64,000 nt of DNA from Mesorhizobium sp. WSM4311 (GTDB lineage: Bacteria > Pseudomonadota > Alphaproteobacteria > Rhizobiales > Rhizobiaceae), in assembly GCF_002295115.1 (NCBI RefSeq), contig NZ_NSFV01000004.1, positions 615,746 through 679,745 of the forward strand, read 5' to 3'. A model generated the notes under the pieces. The model made no database searches and was not told the origin of the DNA. It was given only the letters and a program-made list of their open reading frames with translations. The translations under genes and the position numbers were made by a program. Positions 1-8,553 of this stretch are shown here, one piece after another (within the stretch, counting starts at the first letter, position 1; each line of letters opens with the position of its first letter).

Positions 1-1
1 C

Positions 2-1123
2 ATCGTGCTTGCCGACGAGATCGTCGAGGGGTCGCTGGTGCTGCGTGACGGCTTTATCGCCGACATCGATGCCGGCAGCAGCCACACCAGCGGGAACATG
101 GCCGGCGAGGACATGGGCGGCGACTATGTCATTCCCGGGCTGGTCGAGCTGCACACCGACCACCTGGAAGGCCATTACGCACCCCGGCCGAAGGTGCGCT
201 GGAACCCGATCGCCGCGGTGCTTGCCCATGACGCGCAGGTGGCGACGGCCGGCATCACCACCGTGCTCGACGCCTTGCGCGTCGGCATGGACGAGGACGC
301 CGACCTCACCTTGGCCGATATCCGCAAGCTGGCCGATGCCATCGAGGACAGCGTCGCGCAGGATCGTCTGCGGGCCGATCACTTCCTGCATCTGCGCTGC
401 GAGGTTTCGGCGCCGGATTGCCTGCAGGCCTTTGCCAATTTCGACCGGGACGACCGGGTCAAGCTGGCTTCGCTGATGGATCATGCGCCCGGCCAGCGTC
501 AGTTCGTCAATCTCGAAACCTATGCCTACTACTACCAGCGCAAGCTGAAGCTGACCGATCGCGACTTCCAATTGTTCTGCGAGAAGCGGATGGCGGAATC
601 GGCGCGCTATTCGGCGTCGAACCGCGCGGTGATCGCGGCTGCCTGCCATGAGCGCGGCATCGTGCTCGCCAGCCATGACGACGCCACTTCGGGCCATGTC
701 GACGAGGCGATCGAGCAGGGCGTGCGCGTTGCCGAGTTTCCGACCACCGAGGAAGCGGCGCGCGCTTCGAAGGCCGCGGGCCTGGGCGTTCTGATGGGTG
801 CGCCGAACGTCATGCGCGGCGCCTCGCATTCGGGCAATGTCTCGGCGCGCACGCTGGCCGGCGACGGGCTGCTCGACATCTTGTCATCAGACTATATTCC
901 CTTCAGCCTGATCCAGTCGGCCTTCTTCCTCGGCGACATGGTCGAAGGCATTTCGCTGCCGCAGGCGGTCGCCATGGTGTCGAAGAACCCGGCCGAGGCC
1001 GTTGGCCTGACCGACCGCGGCATCATCGAGCAAGGCCGCCGCGCCGACCTGGTGCGCGTGCGTGTGGATGACCATGTTCCAGTGGTGCGCACCGTCTGGC
1101 GGCAAGGGCGCCGGGTCGCATGA
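2..1123 (+). CDS. phnM: PhnM, alpha-D-ribose 1-methylphosphonate 5-triphosphate diphosphatase (5' end outside window)
   Basis: Amidohydrolase-superfamily enzyme of the C-P lyase pathway, which removes pyrophosphate from alpha-D-ribose 1-methylphosphonate 5-triphosphate. Seen: 372 residues from the first in-window GTG, with the metal-binding ELHTDHLE motif near residue 50, a second histidine region ASHDDAT, and the C-terminal EQGRRADLVRV signature of the family. The frame is open back to the first base. A usual PhnM has a few more N-terminal residues (about 378-380), so the true start probably lies just upstream of the window and the GTG at position 5 is not it. The stop overlaps the phnN start (ATGA), as expected for an operon. 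No other phn genes are visible because the window begins here. Confidence 0.93.
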   Translation: MVLADEIVEGSLVLRDGFIADIDAGSSHTSGNMAGEDMGGDYVIPGLVELHTDHLEGHYAPRPKVRWNPIAAVLAHDAQVATAGITTVLDALRVGMDEDADLTLADIRKLADAIEDSVAQDRLRADHFLHLRCEVSAPDCLQAFANFDRDDRVKLASLMDHAPGQRQFVNLETYAYYYQRKLKLTDRDFQLFCEKRMAESARYSASNRAVIAAACHERGIVLASHDDATSGHVDEAIEQGVRVAEFPTTEEAARASKAAGLGVLMGAPNVMRGASHSGNVSARTLAGDGLLDILSSDYIPFSLIQSAFFLGDMVEGISLPQAVAMVSKNPAEAVGLTDRGIIEQGRRADLVRVRVDDHVPVVRTVWRQGRRVA

Positions 1124-1749
1124 TGGTGTCGGCCTTGATCGAGCGTGAATTGTCAGCTGAAACGTTCCCCGTTCGTCATGGCGTGTTTGTCGCGGTCGTG
1201 GGGCCAAGCGGCGCCGGCAAGGACACGGTGATCGGCTACGCCCGTGCCCTCTTCGCCGACGAGACCCGGCTGGAGTTCGTGCGCCGCGTCATCACCCGGC
1301 CGAGCGATGCGGCGAGCGAGGATCACGACACGCTGGCCGACGCCGCCTTCGTCGAGGCCGAGGCCGACGGCGCCTTCGCCATTTCCTGGGAAGCGCATGG
1401 CTTGCGCTACGGCCTGCCTGCCGATGTCGACTGGTCGGTCGCCAATGGCCATGTGGCGGTGGCGAACGTGTCGCGTGCGATCATTCCCACCTTGCGCGAG
1501 CGCTATGCCAATCTGGCCATTGTCGAGATCACTGCTTCGCCTGACGTGCTGGCCTCGCGGCTGGCGATGCGCGGCCGCGAGTCGCGCGGCGAAGTGCTGG
1601 CGCGCCTGGCGCGCAGCGCCAATGTGACCCTGACCGGCCCCGGCGTGACCACGATCGACAATAGCGGCCCGCGCGAAGTGGCCGGCGAGCGCTTCGCCGA
1701 GCTGCTGCGCAAGGCAATGGCCTTCTCCGACATGTCGGGCATGATCTGA
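1120..1749 (+). CDS. phnN: PhnN, ribose 1,5-bisphosphate phosphokinase
   Basis: Guanylate-kinase-like enzyme that phosphorylates ribose 1,5-bisphosphate to PRPP, the last step that recycles the ribose carrier of C-P lyase. Seen: Walker A GPSGAGKD at about residues 28-35, followed by the RRVITRP segment typical of guanylate-kinase-like phosphate binding. It is 209 aa, slightly longer than common PhnN because of about 20 residues before the core, so a later internal start is possible. It is translationally coupled to phnM by a 4-bp ATGA overlap. Family and neighbour agree, so the call is firm. Confidence 0.92.
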   Translation: MMVSALIERELSAETFPVRHGVFVAVVGPSGAGKDTVIGYARALFADETRLEFVRRVITRPSDAASEDHDTLADAAFVEAEADGAFAISWEAHGLRYGLPADVDWSVANGHVAVANVSRAIIPTLRERYANLAIVEITASPDVLASRLAMRGRESRGEVLARLARSANVTLTGPGVTTIDNSGPREVAGERFAELLRKAMAFSDMSGMI

Positions 1750-1942
1750 TTTTAGGCGTGCATCCCGCAGCGGCAGCGTGCGCGGCTCGATTGGCCCCAA
1801 GCGCCGCCCATGGGCGTTCACTTGCTTTCCCGCGGCTTCCGGAGCGCTATGTGGTGCTGACCATAGAAGTGATTCCGGGCCACGCGTCCTAGAACACCCG
1901 CTCAGAGAACCCGTGGCGAACGAGACAGGACAGGAAGCTTTG

Positions 1943-2698
1943 ATGCAGACGCTGACGCCCATCCTCCCGACGGTCACGGCGGCATTTCTCGCCTCCTTCG
2001 TCGAGGTCGTCGAAGCCTTCACCATCGTGCTTGCGGTCGGCGTGACGCGCAGCTGGCGCCCGGCGCTGACGGGCGCCGCCTTGGCGCTGGCGTTGCTGGC
2101 GGCGCTGGTGCTGGCATTCGGACCGCTGCTGGCGCTGGTGCCGATCACCACGCTGCAGTTCGTCGTCGGGGTGCTGCTGATCCTGTTCGGCATGCGTTGG
2201 CTGCGAAAGGCGATCCTGCGCAGCGTCGGCGTCATCGCGCTGCATGACGAGGACGCGGCCTTTTCCAAGGAGACCGCCGCCCTCACCCAGCAGGCCAATG
2301 ACCGCCGCGCCGACCACCTCGCCGGCCTGGCCTCGTTCAAGGCGGTGCTGCTCGAGGGTGTCGAGGTGGTGTTCATCGTCATTGCCGTCGGCGCCGCCCA
2401 TGGGCAGACGCTCTACGCCAGCCTGGGCGCGCTGGCAGCCTTCGTCCTGGTGATGCTTATCGGCCTGGCGGTGCACCGGCCGCTGGCGCGCGTGCCGGAG
2501 AATGCGCTGAAATTCGTGGTCGGGCTGATGCTGACCAGCTTCGGCATCTTCTGGACCGGCGAAGGCATCGGCGCCGACTGGCCGGGCGCCGATCTCGCTC
2601 TGCTCGCCATCTTCGCCATCGTCGCGCTGGCGTCCTTTGCCATGGTGCGCTGGCTGCGCGGCACCTATACTGTATCAGCCGGAGGGTTCGCCCGATGA
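1943..2698 (+). CDS. COG4280-like multi-pass membrane protein with internal duplication
   Basis: Predicted inner-membrane protein of about 251 aa with roughly six to seven hydrophobic segments. I start it at ATG 1943 because AGGAAGC precedes it; the frame is open further upstream, but that part is unlike membrane protein. The sequence contains an internal repeat: SFVEVVEAFTIVLAVG at about residues 18-33 and LLEGVEVVFIVIAVG at about 136-150, each with two glutamates spaced E-x-x-E on a membrane helix. A charged loop of about 40 residues lies between the halves. The helical E-x-x-E repeat recalls FTR1-type metal permeases, but that is only an analogy. It overlaps the next gene by ATGA, so the two probably form one membrane module. 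Its relation to phnMN is unclear. Confidence 0.75.
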   Translation: MQTLTPILPTVTAAFLASFVEVVEAFTIVLAVGVTRSWRPALTGAALALALLAALVLAFGPLLALVPITTLQFVVGVLLILFGMRWLRKAILRSVGVIALHDEDAAFSKETAALTQQANDRRADHLAGLASFKAVLLEGVEVVFIVIAVGAAHGQTLYASLGALAAFVLVMLIGLAVHRPLARVPENALKFVVGLMLTSFGIFWTGEGIGADWPGADLALLAIFAIVALASFAMVRWLRGTYTVSAGGFAR

Positions 2699-2910
2699 GC
2701 GTCATCCGCCTTGTTGCCAGGGAATTCCTCGGCATGTTCGTCGATGACGGCAATCTGGCGCTGCTGGCACTGATGCTGGTGGCCGCCGTCGCGGCGGCGG
2801 TGAAGCTGCTGGCCCTGCCGCCGCTGCTCGGCGGCGCGCTGCTGCTGGTCGGCTGCCTCGCCATCCTGCTGCAAAGCGTTCGCCGCGCGGCACGTGCGGT
2901 CAAACGATAA
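2695..2910 (+). CDS. Small two-helix membrane protein
   Basis: A 71-residue protein with two predicted membrane helices (about residues 18-37 and 40-60) and a basic C-terminus (RRAARAVKR). It starts inside the stop of the COG4280-like gene (ATGA overlap), which supports real translation and partnership with that protein. No known domain is recognised. It could be a small accessory subunit of the upstream transporter-like protein; that is inference from coupling alone. Confidence 0.7.
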   Translation: MSVIRLVAREFLGMFVDDGNLALLALMLVAAVAAAVKLLALPPLLGGALLLVGCLAILLQSVRRAARAVKR

Positions 2911-2937
2911 AGACGGCACGCATGGCCACTACTTCAG

Positions 2938-2963
2938 ACATCGTTTCGATAGCGAAACGATGT
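2938..2963. terminator. Perfect 11-bp inverted repeat between convergent genes
   Basis: ACATCGTTTCG, loop ATAG, CGAAACGATGT. It lies in the 67-bp gap between the + strand membrane module and the - strand lactonase operon, so a bidirectional terminator is the simplest reading. There is no T-tract, and the palindrome also resembles operators with TTTCG/CGAAA half-sites, so a protein-binding role cannot be excluded. Confidence 0.5.
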
Positions 2964-2977
2964 TCGAGGTACACTGG

Positions 2978-3859
2978 CTATCCCTTGAACGCCGGCAGGG
3001 TCAGGCCCTTGACGCCGACATCGAGCGCGAACAATCCGCCCGGATTCTTCTGGCGGACGAAGTGGCTTGCCGGGCGCCTGAGCACGGCCGAGGTGACATA
3101 GAGGATGTCGAGATCCTTGCCGCCGAATTCGCAGCACGTCGGCAGGTCGGTCGGCAGAACCACGGTCTGCATCAATTCGCCATCAGGATCGTATCGGCAG
3201 ACCTTGCTGGTCACCGGGATGGTCACCCAGTAGCAGCCCTCGGCATCGACGGTGGCGCCGTCGGCGACGCCGCCGGTCATCGTCATGTCGATGAACGTTC
3301 GGCGATTCTCGATATCGCCGGTGGCGGCATCGAAATCATAGGCCCACACCGCGCCGGCATGGCTGTCGGAGAAATACATGGTCTTGGAATCCGGGCTCCA
3401 GGCGAGCCCGTTGGAGCAGCCGATGCCGTCGATCATCTTGTGCACCGACAGATCAGGATCGAGCCGGTAGAGCGCGCCGATGAATTCGATCGGCTGACCC
3501 GGCACCTCGAACATCGAACCCGACCAGAAGCGGCCCTGGCGATCCGGCTTGCCATCGTTGAAACGGGTATTCGGCATATGCGATTCCGGGTCAACGATCG
3601 CCGCGAACGTGCCGGTCGCCGGGTCGAAGAAGTGAAAGCCATTGGCCATGGTCAGCACAAGGCCGCCCTTCTCGCGCAGGCCGAGGCAGCCGAGATATTC
3701 CGGTGTCTCGAAGGTCTCGTCCTTACCGGTCGCTGGGTCGTAGCGATGGATCAGCTTCTTCCAGATGTCGATCCACCACAGCACGCCGGCCTTGGGATCC
3801 CAGAGCGTGCCTTCGCCGAGTTCGGCCCTGGCATCGACGACGCAAGTGATTTCGACCAT
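2978..3859 (-). CDS. SMP-30/gluconolactonase/LRE-family sugar lactonase
   Basis: Six-bladed propeller hydrolase of about 293 aa that would open a sugar lactone to the sugar acid. Seen: LGEG near residue 16 (metal-ligand Glu), NTRFNDGKPD near 97-106 (metal/substrate Asn and Asp), SNGLAWSPD near 149 (ligand Asn) and GVADGATVDAEG near 200 (catalytic Asp region). All expected calcium/zinc ligands are present. It is the last gene of a six-gene - strand operon with an ABC importer, 2 bp after the permease gene. Its presence suggests that the imported sugar is first oxidised to a lactone, perhaps by one of the SDRs encoded elsewhere in the locus. The exact substrate cannot be read from sequence. Confidence 0.88.
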   Translation of the reverse strand: MVEITCVVDARAELGEGTLWDPKAGVLWWIDIWKKLIHRYDPATGKDETFETPEYLGCLGLREKGGLVLTMANGFHFFDPATGTFAAIVDPESHMPNTRFNDGKPDRQGRFWSGSMFEVPGQPIEFIGALYRLDPDLSVHKMIDGIGCSNGLAWSPDSKTMYFSDSHAGAVWAYDFDAATGDIENRRTFIDMTMTGGVADGATVDAEGCYWVTIPVTSKVCRYDPDGELMQTVVLPTDLPTCCEFGGKDLDILYVTSAVLRRPASHFVRQKNPGGLFALDVGVKGLTLPAFKG

Positions 3860-3861
3860 GG

Positions 3862-4830
3862 TCAGCCCTCTTTTCTCCGCAGCCTGCCGCCGAGGCCGGC
3901 GAAGGTCTCGCTGCCGATCGAGACCGTGAGCAGGATCACCGCGCCGTAGACGATGAGCAGCGCGCCGCTCGACAGGTTCAGCGCCGGCAAAAGACCAGTG
4001 AGGATGGTGAGCACCATGGCGCCGGCGACGGTGCCCAGATAATGGCCGCTGCCGCCGAGGATGGAGGCGCCGCCGATGGCCACCGCCGCGATCGAGGTGA
4101 ACAGATAGGCGTCGCCCATGCCGAGATAGGCCTGGCCGGAATAGCCGGTCAAGAGCATGCCGGCGAAAGCGGCTGTGAGGCCCGAGATGACATAGGTGAG
4201 GATGGTGGTGCGCGCGGTCGGCACGCCGGAGAATTCGGCGACCGTGGCGCTGGTGCCGAGCGCGTAGAGATGGCGGCCGAACGCCGCCTTGGAGAGCAGC
4301 AGCGTCGCCACCAGCGTCAGCGCCAGCCAGATCAGCGCGATGACCGGAAAACCACTGAGCCGCCCCACCGACAGGAACTGGATCAGGGCCGGCGCCGATG
4401 GCGTGGGCGAACCGCCGGTCAGCACCAGGATCAGGCCTTGCAGGATCACGTTCGTGGCCAGCGTCATGATGATCGGCGGCACGCCGAACTGGGCAACGCC
4501 GATGCCGTTGATGAGGCCGATGAAGGCGCCGCCGGCAAGCAGCAGCGGCATGACCCAGACCAGCGGCAGATCCTGCCCGCCGCACAGCAGCGCCATGATG
4601 ATTGCGGCCGAATTCAGCACCCAGGGCACCGACAGGTCGATGCCGCCGCCGATGATGACGAAGGTCTGGCCGAGCGCGACGATGCCGACGAAGGCGGCCA
4701 GCACGACGGTGGAGCGCATGTTGGAGACCGACAGGAATCCCGGCGAGAACAGCGCCGTGACCAGGAGCAGCGCCAGCATGCCGGCATAGGCGAGCACGAT
4801 GAGGCGGTTGCGGGCGAGGAAAGCGCTCAT
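3862..4830 (-). CDS. Ribose-type (CUT2) sugar ABC transporter permease
   Basis: Inner-membrane permease of about 322 aa in the RbsC/BPD_transp_2 family, with some eight to ten hydrophobic helices. Seen: GQTFVIIGGGIDLSVPWVLN, which is the conserved GGIDLSVG region of the family in slightly altered form, then FGRHLYALGTSATVAEFSGV and AIGGASILGGSGHYLGT, the expected cytoplasmic loops. Start ATG overlaps the stop of the preceding permease (ATGA), so the two permeases are translationally coupled and likely form a heterodimer. Two different permeases in one CUT2 system are less usual than one but recur in rhizobia. Confidence 0.9.
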   Translation of the reverse strand: MSAFLARNRLIVLAYAGMLALLLVTALFSPGFLSVSNMRSTVVLAAFVGIVALGQTFVIIGGGIDLSVPWVLNSAAIIMALLCGGQDLPLVWVMPLLLAGGAFIGLINGIGVAQFGVPPIIMTLATNVILQGLILVLTGGSPTPSAPALIQFLSVGRLSGFPVIALIWLALTLVATLLLSKAAFGRHLYALGTSATVAEFSGVPTARTTILTYVISGLTAAFAGMLLTGYSGQAYLGMGDAYLFTSIAAVAIGGASILGGSGHYLGTVAGAMVLTILTGLLPALNLSSGALLIVYGAVILLTVSIGSETFAGLGGRLRRKEG

Positions 4831-5855
4831 TGGGCACGGTTCCTTGCAGCTTTCTCGGCGACGGAACTGGCCAGCACCGAGAGCAGCAGGATGACGCCGG
4901 AGGCGACCGGCTGCCAATAGCTCGACACATGCAGGACGAAGACCAGATTGCCGATCAGGGTGAGCACGAAGGCGCCGATCAGCGTGCCGGCGAGATGGCC
5001 GCGGCCGCCGAACAGGCTGACGCCGCCGATGACCGCCGCCGCCACCGAAGGCAGGATATAATCCTTGCCGATGGTGGGCGAACCGGCGCCGGTCTGCGTC
5101 ACCAGGAACAGCGCCGCACCGGCCGCGAACAGGCCGGACAGGCCGTAGGTGACGAGATTGACCCTTGCGATCGAGACGCCGGACAGGAAGGCCGACTTCT
5201 CGTTGGAGCCGGTCGCCTGGATGGCGATGCCGACCCGCGTCGCCCGGAACCACCACCAGAACAACAGCAGCGCCAGCAGCATCCAGACCGGGCTGGTCAG
5301 GCCGAGGAGCTGTGCGGAAGCGAAGCCGACCCACCATGAGGGAATGCTGCCGCCATCGGTCGGCAGGATGATCATGGCGATGCCGTTGAGGATCGACCAT
5401 GTGGCGAGCGTGACCAGGAAGGGCTGCAGCTTGAGCAGCGAGATCAGCAGGCCGTTGAGCGCGCCGATCAGGAAACCGAGCGCCAGGATGATCAGCGCCC
5501 AAAGTGCTGTGGTCGACGCATCGTCGGTAAAGCGCGTCGCGGCGATCACCGTGCCGAGGCTGATCATGCCGCCGATCGACAGGTCGATGCCGCCGCGCAG
5601 CAGCACGATGGTCTGCCCGGTCGCCGCCAGCATCAGCGTCATCGCCGCCGCCGTGTCGAGGTTGAGCTCGTCCAGCGAGAAAACGCCGGATTGCAGGCTG
5701 CCATAGATGCCGACAATCAAGGCCAGCATCAGGCAGGCGACCAGGAACGGCGCGCGGTCGAGCAAGCGGCCGCGCCAGTCGATGGCCGGCTTGGTGGGCT
5801 TCGTCTTTGCCGGCCTCTGCGCCATCTGCACGGTCTGCTGCACGGACATCACCAT
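4827..5855 (-). CDS. Ribose-type (CUT2) sugar ABC transporter permease, second subunit
   Basis: RbsC-family permease of 342 aa with a cytoplasmic N-terminal extension of about 35 basic residues. Seen: GQTIVLLRGGIDLSIGGMIS (family GGIDLS motif), GIAIQATGSNEKSAFLSGV and AVIGGVSLFGGRGHLAGT. It follows the ATPase gene by 3 bp and overlaps the next permease by 4 bp, so it lies in the middle of a tightly packed operon. Partner of the permease at 3862-4830. Confidence 0.9.
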   Translation of the reverse strand: MVMSVQQTVQMAQRPAKTKPTKPAIDWRGRLLDRAPFLVACLMLALIVGIYGSLQSGVFSLDELNLDTAAAMTLMLAATGQTIVLLRGGIDLSIGGMISLGTVIAATRFTDDASTTALWALIILALGFLIGALNGLLISLLKLQPFLVTLATWSILNGIAMIILPTDGGSIPSWWVGFASAQLLGLTSPVWMLLALLLFWWWFRATRVGIAIQATGSNEKSAFLSGVSIARVNLVTYGLSGLFAAGAALFLVTQTGAGSPTIGKDYILPSVAAAVIGGVSLFGGRGHLAGTLIGAFVLTLIGNLVFVLHVSSYWQPVASGVILLLSVLASSVAEKAARNRAQ

Positions 5856-5858
5856 GAT

Positions 5859-7361
5859 TCAGGCCGCCCTGGTTTCAAGCATGGCGGCGCGCAGGATTTC
5901 CTCCTCCGAAATGTGAACCCCCTCCAGCGTCGCGGCAATGCGGCCGTTGCGCATCACCAGCACGCGGTCGGCGACATGGACGAGTTCCGGCATGTCGCTG
6001 GAATGGAACAGGATCGCATAGCCCTTGGCGGCGAGGTCGCGCATCAGCTGGAAGATCTCGCCCTTGGTGCCGACATCGACGCCGCGCGTCGGATCGTAGA
6101 GCAACAGCACGCGCGCCTGCGTCAAAAGCATCTTGCCGAAGATGACTTTCTGCTGGTTGCCTCCAGACAGGGTGCCGGCAAGCTGTTCCGGCGTGCCGGC
6201 CTTGATACGCAGGAAATCGACCATTTCCTTGACGAGCGCTGCTTCCTTTTGCCGGCTGAGCAAGCCGTTTTCGGTGAAGCGCTTGATGACCGACAGCGTC
6301 AAATTCTCGCGCACGCTCTTGGTCAAAAGCAGGCCCTGGCCGCGCCGGTCCTCCGGCACCAGCGCGATGCCGTCCTTGCCGGTCAGCGCCTGGCGCGGAT
6401 TGCCGATCGAGACCGGCTTGCCCCACAGTTCGATCGAGCCGCTCGCCTTGGTGGCGCCGAACAGCGCCTGAAACAGTTCGCGCTGGCCATGGCCTTGCAA
6501 ACCGCCAACGCCGAGTACCTCGCCCTCGCGCAGCGCGAAGTCGACGCCGGAAAGCCGGCTGCCGCTCGAAAACCCCTTTACCCCGAGAGCGATGCGATCG
6601 GTCGCGGTGGACACACGCTCGGGATAGAGCCGGTCGAGATGGCGGCCGATCATCTGGGTGACGATCTCATTGTCGGACACGGCATCGGCCTCATGCGCGG
6701 CGACGGTGCTGCCATTGCGGAAGATGGTCAGCCGGTCGGCGATGGCGCGCACTTCGGCCATGCGGTGCGAGATGAAGATGACCAACCTGCCCTCGGCGGC
6801 GAGCTGCCGGGTAAGGTTGAGCAGCCATTCGGCTTCCCGTGCCGGCAGCGCCGAGGTCGCCTCGTCGAGGATCAGGATACGCGGGTCCTTGGCCAGGCCC
6901 TTGGCGATCTCGACGATCTGCCGCTCGGCCAGGGTCAGCCGCCGCAACTCCTGATCCGGGCGAAGCGCCGGAAAGTTGTATTTTTCCAGCAGCGCCAGCG
7001 TCTTGAGGCGCATCTGCGTGCGATTGACGGTGCCGAGCCACGTGCGCGGCTCATGGCGAAACCAGATGTTCTGTTCGACGCTGAGATCAGGGATCAGCGA
7101 CAATTCCTGGAAGACGGCGGCGATGCCGCGTGCCTGCGCCGCATCCGGATTTGCCGGGCGATAATCCTGGCCATCAACCACGATCGAGCCGCCATCATGC
7201 TGCACGGCGCCCGACAGGATCTGGATGAAGGTGCTCTTGCCCGCACCGTTCTCGCCAAGCAGGGCATGCACCTCGCCGGCGCGGGCGCTGAACGTCGCCT
7301 CGCTCAGCGCGACAATGCCGCCATAGCGTTTGGACAGGCCGTTGACAGTGACAAGGTCCAT
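5859..7361 (-). CDS. CUT2 sugar ABC transporter ATPase (tandem nucleotide-binding domains)
   Basis: About 500-aa RbsA/MglA-type ATPase with two fused nucleotide-binding domains. N-terminal domain: Walker A LLGENGAGKST, signature region LTLAERQIVEIAKGL, Walker B ILILDEATSALP. C-terminal domain: degenerate Walker A (GVGGLQGHGQRELF), signature LSGGNQQKVIFGKML, and DPTRGVDVGTK. One intact and one degenerate site is normal for this family. I choose ATG 7361 (MDLVTVNG), not the ATG at 7391, because the latter lies within a 12-bp hairpin at 7381-7408 and adds residues foreign to the family. Confidence 0.92.
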   Translation of the reverse strand: MDLVTVNGLSKRYGGIVALSEATFSARAGEVHALLGENGAGKSTFIQILSGAVQHDGGSIVVDGQDYRPANPDAAQARGIAAVFQELSLIPDLSVEQNIWFRHEPRTWLGTVNRTQMRLKTLALLEKYNFPALRPDQELRRLTLAERQIVEIAKGLAKDPRILILDEATSALPAREAEWLLNLTRQLAAEGRLVIFISHRMAEVRAIADRLTIFRNGSTVAAHEADAVSDNEIVTQMIGRHLDRLYPERVSTATDRIALGVKGFSSGSRLSGVDFALREGEVLGVGGLQGHGQRELFQALFGATKASGSIELWGKPVSIGNPRQALTGKDGIALVPEDRRGQGLLLTKSVRENLTLSVIKRFTENGLLSRQKEAALVKEMVDFLRIKAGTPEQLAGTLSGGNQQKVIFGKMLLTQARVLLLYDPTRGVDVGTKGEIFQLMRDLAAKGYAILFHSSDMPELVHVADRVLVMRNGRIAATLEGVHISEEEILRAAMLETRAA

Positions 7362-7380
7362 GCATGCGCCTTCGAAAAGC

Positions 7381-7408
7381 TCTCCCGACATCTTGCGATG
7401 CCGGGAGA
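7381..7408. promoter_or_regulatory. Hairpin between binding-protein and ATPase genes
   Basis: TCTCCCGaCATC, loop TTGC, GATGcCGGGAGA: 11 pairs with one internal mismatch. It lies 20 bp after the binding-protein stop, inside the operon, without a T-tract. This suits mRNA 3'-end protection or processing that raises binding-protein expression over ATPase and permeases. Confidence 0.6.
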
Positions 7409-7428
7409 CAGGGTCGTGGTCACGGATG

Positions 7429-8496
7429 TTACTTGCTGCCGGCGGCTTCCGCAGCGGTGATCTCGACCCAGTCGGGCGTGATCGGCAGCGTCAGGCCCGG
7501 CGCCTGGTCCGGGAAGGCATTTTCGCCAATGGCGATCTTGATCATCTTGGTGCCCGGATAGAGCTTGGACTCGAAGGGATCGGTAGTGACGAAATCGCCC
7601 TTGACCGAGACGGAACGCTCGGCCGGCTTCTTGCCGGTGTCGAGAATGTCGACCGCCAGCTTGATCGCTTCCGAAGAGAGATAGGCCGGGTTGGATCCCA
7701 GGATGCACTTGGCGCCTTGCGTCTGCGCGCAGGTGACGGCGGCGACATTGTAGGAGAAGCCGACGACCGGGACGATCGGCCGGCCGGCATCCTTCAGCGC
7801 CTGGATGGCGCCAGAGCCATAGCCTTGCGTCATGATGCCGTCGATCTTCGGATTGGCGGCAAGCAGCGCCGCGACACCCGACTGTTCCGGTCCGAGCGCA
7901 TAGTTGCCGTTGTAGTAGCCGACGACCTTGATGTCGGGATATTTGGCCAGCACCTTCTCATAGCCCCCCTGCAGCTGCGCCGAGATCGGCGCGCCGGCGA
8001 GGCCGCGGTCGAGGATGATGTTGCCCTTGCCGCCGAGCTGCGTGGCCATCCACTCGGCCATGACGGAGGGGATGCGGTCCCAGTCTGAAGCAACGGCATA
8101 AGCGCAGGGTTCGGTCACCACCTGGTCGAAGGAGATGACGACGATGCCAGCGTCGCAGGCTTTCTTGATGGTCGGGTTCAAGGCCGAGTCCGAACCGGCA
8201 TCGACGAGGATGGCGTCCGGCTTCTGGCGGATGATGTTGTTCAGCGAGTTGATCTGCGCCTGGACGGTGTTCTCGACATTCTCGATCTTGAGGTCGACAC
8301 GGCCCTTCAGCGGTCCCTTGTTGACCGAGACGGTGGCGACGCGCTCCATCTGCTGGCGCCAGTCATTGCCCACGAAATTGTTCGAGAGATAGATGGTGTA
8401 GGGCTTCTTGTCCTCGGCGTGGCCAGTCTGCATGCCGGCAGCCATCATGGTGGCGGCAAAAGCTGCTAGGCCGATGTTACGGCTCAATGATTTCAT
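7429..8496 (-). CDS. Periplasmic sugar-binding protein (tandem copy 1)
   Basis: Secreted periplasmic-binding-protein-like (type I, ribose-binding fold) protein of 355 aa with a signal peptide (MKSLSRNIGLAAFAATMMAA, cleavage near GHA-ED at about residue 28). The mature part begins KKPYTIYLSNNFVGNDWRQQ. It captures the substrate for the permeases and ATPase downstream. It is a close paralogue of the next upstream gene: the first third of the two mature proteins is nearly identical, and they diverge further on. A GGGAGGAG ribosome-binding site precedes the ATG. Two binding proteins for one transporter suggest two related ligands. Confidence 0.92.
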   Translation of the reverse strand: MKSLSRNIGLAAFAATMMAAGMQTGHAEDKKPYTIYLSNNFVGNDWRQQMERVATVSVNKGPLKGRVDLKIENVENTVQAQINSLNNIIRQKPDAILVDAGSDSALNPTIKKACDAGIVVISFDQVVTEPCAYAVASDWDRIPSVMAEWMATQLGGKGNIILDRGLAGAPISAQLQGGYEKVLAKYPDIKVVGYYNGNYALGPEQSGVAALLAANPKIDGIMTQGYGSGAIQALKDAGRPIVPVVGFSYNVAAVTCAQTQGAKCILGSNPAYLSSEAIKLAVDILDTGKKPAERSVSVKGDFVTTDPFESKLYPGTKMIKIAIGENAFPDQAPGLTLPITPDWVEITAAEAAGSK

Positions 8497-8522
8497 GATT
8501 TTCTCCTCCCGTTTTTCGTTTC

Positions 8523-8538
8523 GCGCCTGATGTGGCGC
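8523..8538. promoter_or_regulatory. Short hairpin between the tandem binding-protein genes
   Basis: GCGCC, loop TGATGT, GGCGC: 5-bp stem in the 57-bp gap between the two binding-protein genes. It is weak by itself, but it fits the pattern of hairpins bordering binding-protein genes elsewhere in this window. Confidence 0.4.
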
Positions 8539-8553
8539 ATCGCAATCACCAAA

